DNA of 64,000 bases from Mumia sp. ZJ1417 (GCF_014127285.1 NZ_CP059901.1:3658001-3722000); one strand, 5' to 3'; shown: positions 1 to 8,689, numbered from the stretch's first letter. A program made the numbers and translations. The notes: generated from the sequence alone by a model not told the origin.

Positions 1-849
1 GCCAACACCCGCGGCAACGCCGACCGCGTCGACGTGAACCGCGACTACCTCGGGCTCGCGACGCCCGAGGCCCGTGCCATCACGAAGGTGATCCGCGACT
101 GGAACCCCGACGTGCTCAACGACCTCCACGAGTACGGTCCGAGCGAGTACTACCGGACCGACCTCCTCCACCTCTGGCCGCGCAACCGCAACGTCGACGA
201 CACCATCCACAGCCTGAGTGTGGAGATGAGCGAGGAGTACTCCGCGGCTCAGGCCCGCGACGAAGGCTTCACAGCCGGCATCTACGGTCACTACGTCAAG
301 GACGGCGAGCCGTTCCTCCAGGTCGCCGGTGACGAGCAGGTGCGCATCCTGCGCAACTACGCCGGGCTCGTCAACGTCGTCGGCATGCTGAGCGAGACGG
401 CCACCCGTCCGCTCAACGACGACGAGGCGGCCGACGTCCGTGTCCTCAACAACCGACGAGTCGACACGAACTACGCCAGCGCGCTCGGTTCGGCGCAGAT
501 GATCGCGGAGAACCGCCGGACGCTCGCGCGCGAGACGGCGGCGGCCGCCGAGCGGGCGATCGACCTGGGGGCGTCGCAGGGCGGCATCGTCTACTTCGGC
601 GGGCAGGACGACATGGTGCCGACCCTCCCCGAGCAGGTCGAGCCGGAACCGATGTGCGGCTACCGGATCACGCCCGAGGTCTTCGCGCAGGTACGTCAGG
701 CACTCGACCTGCACGACCTCAAGGCCACGCGGGCTGCCGACTCGTACGTCGTGAGCCTCGCGCAGGCCAACCGCGCGCTCGTCCCGCTGATGTTCGACGA
801 GCGCTCCGAGTGGCGTGTCGCCGACGGGACACCGCTCGAGAGCTGCTGA
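1..849 (+). CDS. M14-family zinc carboxypeptidase, C-terminal part (5' end outside window)
   Basis: The reading frame is open from base 1, so this is the end of a longer gene; 282 residues are visible. The early DVNRDY segment matches the Asn-Arg substrate-binding region of M14 carboxypeptidases (DLNRNF-like), and the His in DLHEYG about 30 residues later fits the third zinc ligand. The HxxE pair should lie upstream of the window. A Glu in MLSETATR (near residue 130) is a candidate for the catalytic base. The family removes C-terminal residues from peptides; many actinobacterial members are secreted, but no signal peptide can be judged here. The frame ends 47 bp before the NuoD-like gene. Family assignment is good; substrate is unknown. 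Confidence 0.75.
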   Translation, partial: ANTRGNADRVDVNRDYLGLATPEARAITKVIRDWNPDVLNDLHEYGPSEYYRTDLLHLWPRNRNVDDTIHSLSVEMSEEYSAAQARDEGFTAGIYGHYVKDGEPFLQVAGDEQVRILRNYAGLVNVVGMLSETATRPLNDDEAADVRVLNNRRVDTNYASALGSAQMIAENRRTLARETAAAAERAIDLGASQGGIVYFGGQDDMVPTLPEQVEPEPMCGYRITPEVFAQVRQALDLHDLKATRAADSYVVSLAQANRALVPLMFDERSEWRVADGTPLESC

Positions 850-883
850 GGCGCACCGGGCTCGCTCGCGGCGCCCGCGCCGC

Positions 884-889
884 TAGGCT
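884..889 (+). promoter_or_regulatory. -10 hexamer TAGGCT of a leaderless transcript
   Basis: TAGGCT lies 7 nt before the ATG at 897, and no Shine-Dalgarno-like sequence sits between them. This fixes the start of the NuoD-like gene, whose frame stays open much further upstream. Confidence 0.6.
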
Positions 890-896
890 GAACGGC

Positions 897-2123
897 ATGT
901 CCGTGAGCGAGCCCGGAGGCGACCAGCCCGGCACCCCGACCCGCCTCACCGTCGGCGTCGGCGCGGGTGCCGCCGGGTTCGGTCACGAGCGGGGCGGCGG
1001 CGTCGATCTCGGCACGGCCGACATGGTCCTCAACGTCGGCCCGCAGCATCCGGCGACCCACGGTGTGCTCCGGCTGCGCCTCACCCTCGACGGTGAGCGG
1101 ATCGTCGGGTGCGAGCCGATCGTCGGCTACATGCACCGCGGCGTCGAGAAGCTCTTCGAGGTCCGCGACTACCGCCAGATCCTCGTGCTCGCCAACCGCC
1201 ACGACTGGCTCTCGGCGTTCTCCTCCGAGCTCGGTGTGGTCCTCGCGGTCGAGCGGATGCTCGGGCTCGAGGTGCCCGAGCGCGCGACCTGGGCCCGTAC
1301 GCTGCTGGCCGAGCTCAACCGCGTCCTCAACCACCTGCTCTTCCTCGGCTCCTACCCCCTCGAGCTCGGCGCGATCACGCCGCTGTTCTATGCGACCCGC
1401 GAGCGCGAGACGATCCAGGAGGTCATGGAGGAGATCTCCGGGGGCCGGATGCACTACATGTTCAACCGCGTCGGTGGGCTCAAGGAGGACCTCCCGGCCG
1501 GTTGGCTCGACCGCGTCACCTCCGCCGTCGGCGCCGTACGGGGCCGTCTCGGCCAGATCGAAGACATGCTCCTCGACAACGAGATCTTCGCGGCCCGGAC
1601 CAAGGGCGTCGGCGTTCTCAGTCCCGACCTCATCCACGCGTACGGAGTCTCCGGGCCGATCGCTCGAGCGTCCGGTGTCGACTTCGACCTGCGCCGCGAC
1701 GAGCCCTACCTCGCGTACGCCGAGCTGGCCGCCGACAAGCACCTGAAGGTCGTGACTCGGACCGAGGGCGACAGCTATGCGCGGTTCTCGTGCCTGCTGG
1801 ACCAGGTGCGGGTCTCGCTCGATCTCGCCGATGCCTGCGTCGCGCGGATGCGCGACCTTCCGCAGGGTCCGATCAATGTGAAGCTCCCCAAGATCGTGAA
1901 GGCACCCGAGGGGTCGACGTACGTCTGGACCGAGAACCCGCTCGGCATCAACGGCTACTACCTCGTCTCGCGCGGCGAGAAGACGCCGTGGCGGCTCAAG
2001 CTGCGTTCGGCGTCGTTCAACAACATCGCGGTCCTGCCCGAGGTCGTACGAGGCTGCGTCGTGGCCGATCTGATCTCGATCCTCGGCTCGATGTTCTTCG
2101 TCGTCGGCGACATCGACAAGTAG
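897..2123 (+). CDS. nuoD: Orphan NuoD-like protein (NADH-quinone oxidoreductase 49-kDa subunit family)
   Basis: 408 aa, close to the usual NuoD length. GPQHPATHG (residues 48-56) and [10 protein letters not shown] (77-86) are the N-terminal hallmarks of the complex I 49-kDa subunit, which forms the quinone pocket. No other nuo genes flank it: an M14 peptidase lies upstream and a phosphoesterase downstream. At the position where canonical NuoD has DRLDY, with the quinone-contacting Tyr, this protein reads NRHDW (residues 101-104). The first 45 residues are Gly-rich and not conserved. It could be a second NuoD used by an alternative complex I-like assembly, or a repurposed paralogue. The start is chosen from the -10 at 884-889. 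Confidence 0.85.
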   Translation: MSVSEPGGDQPGTPTRLTVGVGAGAAGFGHERGGGVDLGTADMVLNVGPQHPATHGVLRLRLTLDGERIVGCEPIVGYMHRGVEKLFEVRDYRQILVLANRHDWLSAFSSELGVVLAVERMLGLEVPERATWARTLLAELNRVLNHLLFLGSYPLELGAITPLFYATRERETIQEVMEEISGGRMHYMFNRVGGLKEDLPAGWLDRVTSAVGAVRGRLGQIEDMLLDNEIFAARTKGVGVLSPDLIHAYGVSGPIARASGVDFDLRRDEPYLAYAELAADKHLKVVTRTEGDSYARFSCLLDQVRVSLDLADACVARMRDLPQGPINVKLPKIVKAPEGSTYVWTENPLGINGYYLVSRGEKTPWRLKLRSASFNNIAVLPEVVRGCVVADLISILGSMFFVVGDIDK

Positions 2124-2164
2124 CGCCCACCGACCCTCGACGGGCCGCCTCGCGCGGATCGCCC

Positions 2165-2170
2165 TAGGGT
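2165..2170 (+). promoter_or_regulatory. -10 hexamer TAGGGT of a leaderless transcript
   Basis: TAGGGT is 6 nt upstream of the GTG at 2177. This supports GTG 2177 as the true start and independent transcription from the NuoD-like gene 53 bp upstream. Confidence 0.6.
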
Positions 2171-2176
2171 CGGGGG

Positions 2177-2962
2177 GTGGGAGAGGTCTGGGCGGCGAGC
2201 GACATCCATGGGCACCGCGACGAGCTGGAGGCAACGCTGACTGCTGCGGGCCTGTTCGAAGACGGCCACTGGGCAGGCGGTGACGCACGTCTGTGGCTCC
2301 TCGGCGACTACGTCGACCGGGGCCCGGACGGGGTCGGCGTGATCGAGCTGGCGATGCGCCTCGAGGACGAGGCGGAGCAAGCCGGCGGCCAGGTGACCGC
2401 GCTGCTCGGCAACCACGAGATCCTCATGCTCGGCATGCACCGGTACGGCCCGACACCGGTCCCGGGCGACAACCGTTACAGCTTCGAGGCGAACTGGTTC
2501 GGCAACGGCGGCATCGTGAGCGACCTCGAACGTCTCGACGAGCGTCACCTCGACTGGCTCACCACGCGCCCCGCGCTCGGCCAGGACGCCGACCAGCTCC
2601 TCCTCCACTCCGACACCACCGCCTACCTCCTGTGGGGCGATGCCGTCGACGAGATCAACGCCGCCGTCCGTGCGGAGCTGCAGATGCCCGACCTCGACAC
2701 GTGGTGGGAGATGTGGCGGCGGCTGACCTCGCGCTACGCGTTCGCACGGGAGGACGGCGTCGAGACGGCGACCCGAATGCTCGAGGCGCTGGGCGGGCGC
2801 CGGATCGTGCACGGCCACACGATCGGCGCGCTCATCCGCGGAGGCACCGTGACGCCGCAGGACGAGCCCGTGCTCTACGCGGACGGGCTCGTCCTCGACA
2901 TCGACGGCGGGATCTATCTCGGCGGACCGTGCCAGCTCGTCCGCCTGGACGAGCCGGCCTGA
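2177..2962 (+). CDS. Calcineurin-like metallophosphoesterase (Shelph/PPP-like)
   Basis: 261 aa, no signal peptide, so probably cytosolic. The metal-binding signature is complete: DIHGH (9-13), GDYVDRG (43-49), GNHE (78-81) and a late VHGHT near residue 212. GDxVDRG and GNHE resemble the bacterial Shewanella-like phosphatase branch of the PPP superfamily, which hydrolyses phosphomonoesters, sometimes phosphotyrosine, with a dimetal centre. It converges with the osmoprotectant binding-protein gene, leaving 15 bp between stops. The substrate cannot be inferred. The start is GTG, supported by TAGGGT just upstream. Confidence 0.85.
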   Translation: MGEVWAASDIHGHRDELEATLTAAGLFEDGHWAGGDARLWLLGDYVDRGPDGVGVIELAMRLEDEAEQAGGQVTALLGNHEILMLGMHRYGPTPVPGDNRYSFEANWFGNGGIVSDLERLDERHLDWLTTRPALGQDADQLLLHSDTTAYLLWGDAVDEINAAVRAELQMPDLDTWWEMWRRLTSRYAFAREDGVETATRMLEALGGRRIVHGHTIGALIRGGTVTPQDEPVLYADGLVLDIDGGIYLGGPCQLVRLDEPA

Positions 2963-2977
2963 CGGTCGCCTGCGCGC

Positions 2978-3937
2978 CTAGCCCAGCAGGCCCTGGTCCT
3001 CCAAGTACTCCTTGGCGACGTCGGCAGGCTTCTCGCGGTCGATGTCGACCTTGACGTTGAGCTCGGCCAGATCCTCGGTGGTCAGCGCCGTGGAGAGCTC
3101 GTTGAGAGCGGTCGCGACCGTCGGGTTGTCGTCCAGGAACTCCGTGTTGACGGCAGGGATCAGGTTCTGTGCGGGCTGAAGGCCCTTGTCGTCCTCGAGC
3201 AGCACCAGCCCGTCGTCCTCGAGAGCACCGTCGGTCGTCGCGACCTGCACGAGCTGGACCTCACCGCTGGTCGCGGCGTCCTTGCCCTCGCGGCTGCCGA
3301 AGCCGAGCGGCAGGACCTCGGTGATGTCGATGCCGTAGACCTCACGCAGCCCCTTGGCGCAGTCCTGGCGGTCCTTGCAGTCCTGGGCCGCCGCGAGCTT
3401 GACCGGCACCTTGGAAGCCGCGAGGTCGGACAGCGTGGTCAGATCGTGCTCCTTGGCGAAGTCCTCCGTGACCGCGTAGGCATTCTGGTCGGTCGCTGCG
3501 GCCGGCTCGAGCAGCGTGATGCCGACGCTCTCGGCGAGCGTGTTGACCGCATCGAGGGTCTGCTCGACGTTGTTGCTGGTCACCGGCTTCGCCGAGGGCC
3601 CGTTGGCCTGGGTGTTGAGGTAGTCGCCGATCCCGGCGAGGTATTCCGGGACGACCTGAACCTTGTTGCTCGAGAGCTGGTCTATGTAGACCGCGCGGGT
3701 GTCGACGAGCTTCTGGGTGACGTCGTAGCCCTCGTCCTCGAGCATCTGCCCGTACAGCTCGGCGAGGATCTGCATCTCTGTGAAGTTCTGGCCGGACACG
3801 GTCACCGGGCCCTTGGACCTGACCCCCGACTCCGGGTCGGGGTCGTCCCCACCGCAGGCGGGCAGGGCGATCAGCGCGGCGGCGCAGGCGAGAGTGGCTG
3901 CTGCGCGGCGGACGCGGCGCAGTGTCGTGCTGTCCAT
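2978..3937 (-). CDS. Glycine betaine/choline-type ABC transporter substrate-binding lipoprotein
   Basis: 319 aa. An Arg-rich N-terminus and hydrophobic stretch end in lipobox LPAC with Cys28, so it is a membrane-anchored lipoprotein. The mature domain is of the OpuAC/ProX type (VTVSGQNFTEMQILAELYGQ at its start, then a type II binding fold). It delivers quaternary ammonium or related osmolytes to the two permeases encoded just upstream on the same strand. The gap to the first permease is 41 bp, so co-transcription is likely. The exact ligand (glycine betaine, choline, carnitine) cannot be read from sequence. Confidence 0.88.
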   Translation of the reverse strand: MDSTTLRRVRRAAATLACAAALIALPACGGDDPDPESGVRSKGPVTVSGQNFTEMQILAELYGQMLEDEGYDVTQKLVDTRAVYIDQLSSNKVQVVPEYLAGIGDYLNTQANGPSAKPVTSNNVEQTLDAVNTLAESVGITLLEPAAATDQNAYAVTEDFAKEHDLTTLSDLAASKVPVKLAAAQDCKDRQDCAKGLREVYGIDITEVLPLGFGSREGKDAATSGEVQLVQVATTDGALEDDGLVLLEDDKGLQPAQNLIPAVNTEFLDDNPTVATALNELSTALTTEDLAELNVKVDIDREKPADVAKEYLEDQGLLG

Positions 3938-3978
3938 GGAGTCCCTTTCGTCGTCACGACCGGCGGCCGCGATGGCTT

Positions 3979-4716
3979 CTACGGTGTCGTGATCTGCGGT
4001 GTCTGGACCAGACCATCATCGCCGGAACCTCTGACACGGCGCATCGGGTCGACCGCCCGCTCGACGAGCGCGGCGATCCCCTCGAGGACGAGGGCACCCA
4101 GCGCGACGAGGATCGCCCCGCCGATGACGTACCTGTACGTGTTGTTGCTGAACCCGTACGTGATGGTGTTGCCGAGCCCCGGTCCCGCGACCAGGGCTGC
4201 GATGGTGGCCGTCGCCCACAGCTGGACGACCGCGAGGCGTACACCGTTCGCGACCAGCCGCGCAGCCAGCGGCAGCTCGACGGTACGGAACACCTGCCAC
4301 TCGCTCATCCCGGTGCCGCGCGCGGCCTCCACCACCTCGGGGTCAACCTCGCGCACCCCCACGTACGCGTTGGTGATCACCGGGGGCAGCCCGAACAGCA
4401 CCAGCGCGATCAGCGTCGCCATGCCGGCACGCCCGTACGGCCCGAGGACGGCCGTCCCGACCGGACCGAGGGACAGCAGCGCGAGCACGGCGAACACGGG
4501 GATCGCTCGACCGACGTTGGAGACGTTGATCGCGAACGTCCCGCCGCGTCCTCGGTGCCCCAGCCACAGTCCGAGCGGCAGCCCCACGACCGCGACGACC
4601 AGCAGTGCGGTCACCGTGAGGAGCGCCTGCTCGGTCAGCTGCTTGCCAAGACCGTCGGTGCCCGTCCAGCTGGCCGGGTCGAGGAGGAACGCGAACGCCT
4701 CGCCGAGCTCGTTCAT
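3979..4716 (-). CDS. Osmoprotectant ABC transporter permease (OpuCD/ProW type)
   Basis: 245 aa with several membrane segments. The EAA-like loop for coupling to the ATPase lies around EVVEAARGTGMSEWQVFRTV, followed by LPLA. The ATG at 4716 overlaps the stop of the preceding permease gene as ATGA (4713-4716), implying translational coupling. The pair forms the heterodimeric channel of the betaine/choline importer whose binding protein follows and whose ATPase is encoded divergently. The unbroken frame continues upstream past 4716, but the overlap and the homologous region set the start here. Confidence 0.87.
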   Translation of the reverse strand: MNELGEAFAFLLDPASWTGTDGLGKQLTEQALLTVTALLVVAVVGLPLGLWLGHRGRGGTFAINVSNVGRAIPVFAVLALLSLGPVGTAVLGPYGRAGMATLIALVLFGLPPVITNAYVGVREVDPEVVEAARGTGMSEWQVFRTVELPLAARLVANGVRLAVVQLWATATIAALVAGPGLGNTITYGFSNNTYRYVIGGAILVALGALVLEGIAALVERAVDPMRRVRGSGDDGLVQTPQITTP

Positions 4717-5432
4717 GTCGCCACCCCCCTCGTCCAGGGAGTGACCAGGCGGGTGAAGGCCACCAGGAGCAGGTCGAGGAGCACGGCGAGGACGACGCAC
4801 AGCACGCTCGTCGTGAAGACCTGCGCCTTGAAGCTGTCGTCGATCCCGTTGGCGAGCATGTTGCCGAGGCCTCCGTACGCGACGATCGTGCCGAGCGTCA
4901 CCATCGCCACCGTCGAGACCGTGGCGACCCGCAGGCCTGCCATGACGATCGGCACCGCGAGGGGCGCCTCGACGCGGGTCAGCAGCCGTAGGCGCCCGTA
5001 CCCGAGCCCTGTCGCCGCCTCGACCACCTCGGCGGGCACTGCGTCGAGACCGGCAAGGACGTTGCGGACGAGGATCGCGAGCGAGTAGAGGCCGAGGCCC
5101 ACGATCACCGTGGTCGGACTCAGCCCGGTCGCCTGCGCGAGCAGCGAGAACATCGCCAGCGACGGGATCGTGTAGACGATCGTGGTGCTCCCCATGAGCA
5201 GCGAGCGCATCCTCGGCCGGCTGCGTGCCACCAGTGCGAGTGCGACGGCGAGCACGAGCCCGAGCGCCACCGACGCCACGGTCAGCATGAGGTGCTGGAT
5301 CGTCGCGTCGACCAGCTCCGGCGCATAGCGCTCCACGTACTCCGGGCACACCCATGCGTTGACGCTGCGTGCGTAGCACGGTGGGTCGGCCGCGAGGAGT
5401 ACGGACGAGGTCGCGCCGACGGCTAGGCTCAC
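4713..5432 (-). CDS. Osmoprotectant ABC transporter permease (OpuCB type)
   Basis: 239 aa from GTG 5432. About five or six hydrophobic segments follow a short periplasmic stretch that includes NAWVCPEYVERYAPEL, which precedes TM1 in this family. The EAA loop is EVVEAATGLGYGRLRLLTRV. It pairs with the next permease. The frame remains open far upstream across the ATPase gene, but that part is antisense shadow. A TACGGT hexamer 7 nt before the GTG supports a leaderless start at 5432, only 3 bp from the divergent ATPase start. Confidence 0.82.
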   Translation of the reverse strand: MSLAVGATSSVLLAADPPCYARSVNAWVCPEYVERYAPELVDATIQHLMLTVASVALGLVLAVALALVARSRPRMRSLLMGSTTIVYTIPSLAMFSLLAQATGLSPTTVIVGLGLYSLAILVRNVLAGLDAVPAEVVEAATGLGYGRLRLLTRVEAPLAVPIVMAGLRVATVSTVAMVTLGTIVAYGGLGNMLANGIDDSFKAQVFTTSVLCVVLAVLLDLLLVAFTRLVTPWTRGVAT

Positions 5433-5445
5433 GACATGCACCGTA
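5424..5445. promoter_or_regulatory. Face-to-face leaderless promoters of the split osmoprotectant transporter
   Basis: On the plus strand TAGGCT (5424-5429) lies 6 nt before ATG 5436. On the minus strand TACGGT (complement of 5440-5445) lies 7 nt before GTG 5432. Each -10 therefore sits inside the first codons of the opposite gene, and only 5433-5435 is non-coding. Both half-operons must share this DNA, so polymerase binding on one side should exclude the other. Confidence 0.5.
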
Positions 5446-6578
5446 CCGAGGACGCGATGATCGTGCTCGAAGGCGTCGGCAAGCGGTACGACGACGGCTC
5501 CGTCGCCGTACGTGAACTCTCGCTGTCCGTCCCTCAGGGGTCGCTCGTCGCTCTCGTCGGCCCGTCGGGCTGCGGCAAGTCGACCACGCTCAAGATGGTG
5601 AACCGCCTCATCGAGCCCACGTCGGGCCGCATCCTCCTGGACGGGCAGGACATCATGAAGGCCGATCCGGTCGCTCTGCGGCGCGGCATCGGCTACGTCA
5701 TCCAGCAGGTCGGGCTGTTCCCGCACCAGAGCGTCCGCGAGAACGTCGCGACCGTGCCGACGCTGCTGCACTGGGACCGCAAGCGGGCACGGGCCCGCGC
5801 CGACGAGCTGCTCGACCTCGTCGGCCTCGACCCTGCCGCGTACGCCGGTCGCTACCCGCACCAGCTCTCCGGCGGGCAGCGACAGCGCGTCGGTGTCGCG
5901 CGCGCGCTCGCCGCGGACCCGCCCGTGCTGCTGATGGACGAGCCGTTCGGCGCCGTCGACCCGATCGTCCGCGGGCGTCTTCAGGACGAGTTCCTCCGCC
6001 TCCAGCACGAGCTCGGCAAGACCGTCCTGCTCGTCACCCACGACATCGACGAGGCGGTGCGCCTGGGCGACCGGGTCGCGGTGCTCGCCAACGGCGGCGA
6101 CCTCCGCCAGTACGACTCTCCTGCGGCCGTCCTCGGTGCGCCTGCCGACGACTTCGTCGCGGAGTTCGTCGGCGCCGACCGAGGGCTTCGACGCCTCGCC
6201 GTCACACCGATCGACGTCGACGAGCTCGAGGAGGCGCCCGTCGTCCGCGTGGACACGCCACTCGATGAGGTTCGCCGCCGTGCCGCGCGGGCGGACGTGC
6301 CGTGGGCGATCGTCGTCGACGAGTCCGAGCGTCTTGTGGGGTGGGTTGCCGCCGAGCACCTCACCACCGCCGAGACCCTGCGCGCGCGTCCGATGGAGGC
6401 CACGCTGCACCGCAACGCCACGCTCAAGGAGGCGTGGTCGGTGATGCTGCGCTACGACGCCGGGTGGGTTGCCGTCCTCGACGACGACCGACGCTTCCTA
6501 GGCGTCCTCACACCGGAGTCGCTGCACGCGGCGCTGCGCCGGTCCGTACGGACGACGGAGCCGTCCAGCGCCCCGTGA
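5436..6578 (+). CDS. Osmoprotectant ABC transporter ATP-binding protein with CBS region
   Basis: 380 aa. Walker A GPSGCGKST (42-50), signature LSGGQRQ (144-150) and Walker B with DEP (about 165-170) are intact. The C-terminal 140 residues carry a CBS-like region, as in OpuA/OpuCA/ProV proteins, where CBS domains sense ionic strength or nucleotides. It energises the two permeases encoded on the opposite strand. ATG 5436 is preferred over Met8 because TAGGCT is placed 6 nt upstream for a leaderless transcript. Splitting the ATPase from the permeases and binding protein into a divergent unit is unusual for this family, whose genes normally form one operon. Confidence 0.9.
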   Translation: MHRTEDAMIVLEGVGKRYDDGSVAVRELSLSVPQGSLVALVGPSGCGKSTTLKMVNRLIEPTSGRILLDGQDIMKADPVALRRGIGYVIQQVGLFPHQSVRENVATVPTLLHWDRKRARARADELLDLVGLDPAAYAGRYPHQLSGGQRQRVGVARALAADPPVLLMDEPFGAVDPIVRGRLQDEFLRLQHELGKTVLLVTHDIDEAVRLGDRVAVLANGGDLRQYDSPAAVLGAPADDFVAEFVGADRGLRRLAVTPIDVDELEEAPVVRVDTPLDEVRRRAARADVPWAIVVDESERLVGWVAAEHLTTAETLRARPMEATLHRNATLKEAWSVMLRYDAGWVAVLDDDRRFLGVLTPESLHAALRRSVRTTEPSSAP

Positions 6579-6593
6579 GCCCGAGCCGGCTCA
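6576..6593. terminator. Small bidirectional hairpin built on two stop codons
   Basis: TGAGCC and GGCTCA form a 6-bp stem around a 6-nt loop. The stem uses the TGA of the ATPase gene on the plus strand and the TGA of the convergent 206-aa gene on the minus strand. There is no U-tract, so termination is only a possibility. Confidence 0.35.
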
Positions 6594-7211
6594 GGCCTCC
6601 TTGGCCTCGGGAAGCTCCTCGACGGCGTCCTTGGCATCCTTGTCCTCGGCCTCCGCATCGGCGGCCTCGTCGGCCGCCTGCGCACGCGCAGCGGCGGTCG
6701 CCTCCCAGCTGAGCAGGTCGACGATCGTCGGCACGTCGGCGCCGTCCCACAGCGTCATCGTGCTCGGCGCCGCCTCGTCGTCGCCGTCGGTGCGCAGCGT
6801 CTCGACCTCGCGCTGCAGCTCCTCGCGGCGCGCGTCGGACTCGTCGGCGCGCGCCTCGGCGAGACGAAGGGTGCCGTTGAGCTCGGTGATGCGCCGGGTG
6901 GTGATCGAGAGCGTCTCGTTCACGGCCTCGATGAACTCCATGTTCTCGCGGGTCCGGTCGACCGAGATGTCGCGGTATGCCTGAGCCTGCTCGGCGCGGT
7001 CCTTGAACCATGCGCGACGGGTGGTGAGGACCTCGTCGGTGATGACCCGGGCCGCTGCGACTCCGACGATCACCGCTGTCACCGACGCCGCGACCAGCAC
7101 TCCCTGCGAGGCCGACACGACTGCGACGGCGACGAAGACGGCAGAAGCCGCCAGCATGAGGCTGGCGGCGAGGATGCGCACGGAGCGCTGGCGGCGGCGA
7201 TCGTTCGACAT
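6591..7211 (-). CDS. Membrane-anchored coiled-coil protein of unknown function
   Basis: 206 aa. Two hydrophobic segments (about 12-30 and 36-54) are followed by a basic stretch, a charged heptad-rich region (about 90-145) likely to form a coiled coil, and an Ala/Glu/Asp-rich acidic tail. It follows the DUF3180 gene at the end of the folate block on the same strand. I do not recognise a named family. The topology suggests an inner-membrane protein with a long cytoplasmic helical domain. ATG 7211 is supported by TAGGGT at the leaderless distance. Confidence 0.7.
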   Translation of the reverse strand: MSNDRRRQRSVRILAASLMLAASAVFVAVAVVSASQGVLVAASVTAVIVGVAAARVITDEVLTTRRAWFKDRAEQAQAYRDISVDRTRENMEFIEAVNETLSITTRRITELNGTLRLAEARADESDARREELQREVETLRTDGDDEAAPSTMTLWDGADVPTIVDLLSWEATAAARAQAADEAADAEAEDKDAKDAVEELPEAKEA

Positions 7212-7218
7212 GGTGAGA

Positions 7219-7224
7219 ACCCTA
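7219..7224 (-). promoter_or_regulatory. -10 hexamer TAGGGT for the coiled-coil membrane protein
   Basis: TAGGGT on the minus strand with 7 nt to ATG 7211. The gene can thus be transcribed separately from the DUF3180 gene that ends at 7265. Confidence 0.55.
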
Positions 7225-7264
7225 CGCTACGGAAGACCCGTTCTGGCCTACCGACACCAAGCGT

Positions 7265-7747
7265 TCAGGCCTGTGCGGCCTCGTCGGAATCCTCGTCATC
7301 GTGGGGCACCTCGCACGCGCGCTCGAGGGCGAGCGCGGCGGCCAGCGCCACGAGTGCGGCGATGGCCGCAGCGGCAGACCTGACCACCCGTTCACGGGGC
7401 AGCGCGAGCTCCATGTCGCCCGCGAACGACAACGCGAACCCGACGTAGTAGCCGGCGATCAGCGCCGTCACGATCGCCGAGGCCTTGGCGAGCGCGAGCA
7501 GCCGCAGCGCTCGCGTCGCGTGCATCGTCCGCCGCTCGCGGTGGAGCGACTGGAAGGTCGTCCATGCGAGCACACCGAGGATCGCGGCGAGGAAGAGCAT
7601 CGTGCCCGCGGCGACCCACGAGACCGTGGGGACGACGGAGTCGCGCCACTCCAGGAAGGGACGCATCGCTCGTCCGACAGCCAGACCGACGACTCCGAGG
7701 ACGGCGAGCTGGACTGCTGACGACCGGCGCAGCGGACGGCGAGCCAT
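7265..7747 (-). CDS. DUF3180 family membrane protein
   Basis: 160 aa with four predicted hydrophobic segments and an acidic C-terminus (DDEDSDE). DUF3180 proteins are actinobacterial, of unknown role, and typically sit directly after folK, as here: the start is 4 bp after the folK stop. The conserved location suggests a role tied to folate or cell-envelope housekeeping, but nothing in the sequence shows a catalytic site. Confidence 0.85.
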   Translation of the reverse strand: MARRPLRRSSAVQLAVLGVVGLAVGRAMRPFLEWRDSVVPTVSWVAAGTMLFLAAILGVLAWTTFQSLHRERRTMHATRALRLLALAKASAIVTALIAGYYVGFALSFAGDMELALPRERVVRSAAAAIAALVALAAALALERACEVPHDDEDSDEAAQA

Positions 7748-7751
7748 CAGA

Positions 7752-8315
7752 TCAGACGAGGATCTCGAGGTCCTCGCGCCGCGTGACGCCGGAGGTGTCG
7801 AGACCCTGCGCGAGGTCGACGACGTAGCCCTTGCCGGGGATCTCGCCCTCGAGGTCGAGCTCGAGCCACGGCATCAGCACGAACGCACGCTCGTGGGCAC
7901 GCGGGTGCGGGAGCGTCAGTCGGTCGTCGTGCGCGACGCGGTCACCGACGACGATGAGGTCGACGTCGAGCGTGCGCGGCGCGTTCTTCTCACCGCGCTC
8001 GCGACCGAACGCGTCCTCGATCGCGAGGCAGCGGTCGAGCAGCGTGTGCACGGTCAGCGTGGTGTCGATGAGGACGGCGGCGTTGAGGAAGTCGCGCGAG
8101 CCCGCGGGCGCGCCGACCGGCACCGTCTCGTAGACCGACGACACCGACACGACCGTGACCTCCGGCGTGTCGGCAAGCGCGGCGACGGCACCCTGGACGT
8201 TGTTGAGCCGCTCCCCCAGGTTGGACCCGACCGCGATCACGGCCTGCCGGATCGGGCGCATGCCCCCGGTCATCGTGTCCGCGTCGGGGATGTGTGGGTT
8301 GGGCGTCTCGGTCAC
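7752..8315 (-). CDS. folK: 2-amino-4-hydroxy-6-hydroxymethyldihydropteridine diphosphokinase
   Basis: 187 aa. AVIAVGSNLG near the N-terminus and APRTLDVDLIVVGD are the HPPK signatures; the two Asp of DVD bind Mg-ATP. The enzyme transfers pyrophosphate from ATP to 6-hydroxymethyl-dihydropterin, making the FolP substrate. The GTG start at 8315 overlaps the folB stop as GTGA (8312-8315), so I reject the longer frame beginning at 8402, which would run deep into folB. It is the last biosynthetic gene of the folE-folP-folB-folK operon. Confidence 0.93.
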   Translation of the reverse strand: MTETPNPHIPDADTMTGGMRPIRQAVIAVGSNLGERLNNVQGAVAALADTPEVTVVSVSSVYETVPVGAPAGSRDFLNAAVLIDTTLTVHTLLDRCLAIEDAFGRERGEKNAPRTLDVDLIVVGDRVAHDDRLTLPHPRAHERAFVLMPWLELDLEGEIPGKGYVVDLAQGLDTSGVTRREDLEILV

Positions 8316-8689
8316 GTACGACTCCGCTCTATCGTCACGGCGACGTCCGAGAACGTCACCGGTATCGGTGCATCCGGCTTGTGAACCGTGACGCTCGCCC
8401 ACTGCACCGGTGCGAAACCGAAGCAGATCCCGAGGATGCGGAGAGCGAGCGTCTCGATCAGGTCCACGGGGTCCGACGCCACGGCGTCCGCGACCCTCTC
8501 CGACAACGTACCGTAATGAACCGACGCTTCTAAGTCCCCTGTCTCCGCCGCACGCCCGAGGTCCAGCCCGAGCACGACGTCGACGACGAACCGCTGGCCC
8601 CGGTCGCGCTCGAACGCGAGCAGGCCGTGGTAGCCGTACGCCTCGATCCCGGTCACGGTGATCCGGTCCAGTCCGCTCGGCACGGTCAT
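8312..8689 (-). CDS. folB: Dihydroneopterin aldolase
   Basis: 125 aa, the normal size. ITVTGIEAYGYHGLLAFERD contains the conserved YGYHG core, and VHYGTLSE and PVDLIETLA match the family. It splits dihydroneopterin into 6-hydroxymethyl-dihydropterin and glycolaldehyde. ATG 8689 overlaps the stop of the NTF2-like gene as ATGA; its own stop overlaps the folK GTG. The tight overlaps argue for one translationally coupled mRNA from folE to folK. Confidence 0.93.
   Translation of the reverse strand: MTVPSGLDRITVTGIEAYGYHGLLAFERDRGQRFVVDVVLGLDLGRAAETGDLEASVHYGTLSERVADAVASDPVDLIETLALRILGICFGFAPVQWASVTVHKPDAPIPVTFSDVAVTIERSRT

Noticed and set aside
696-2288. Long minus-strand open frame (530 codons) opposite the NuoD-like gene
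   Set aside because: It is Arg/Asp/Glu/Val-rich without any family motif, a typical GC-rich antisense shadow, while the plus frame carries clear NuoD signatures.
5433-6410. N-terminal extension of the OpuCB-type permease across the ATPase gene
   Set aside because: The extension has no membrane or domain pattern; the permease homology begins at about 5400 and the ATPase on the other strand is intact.
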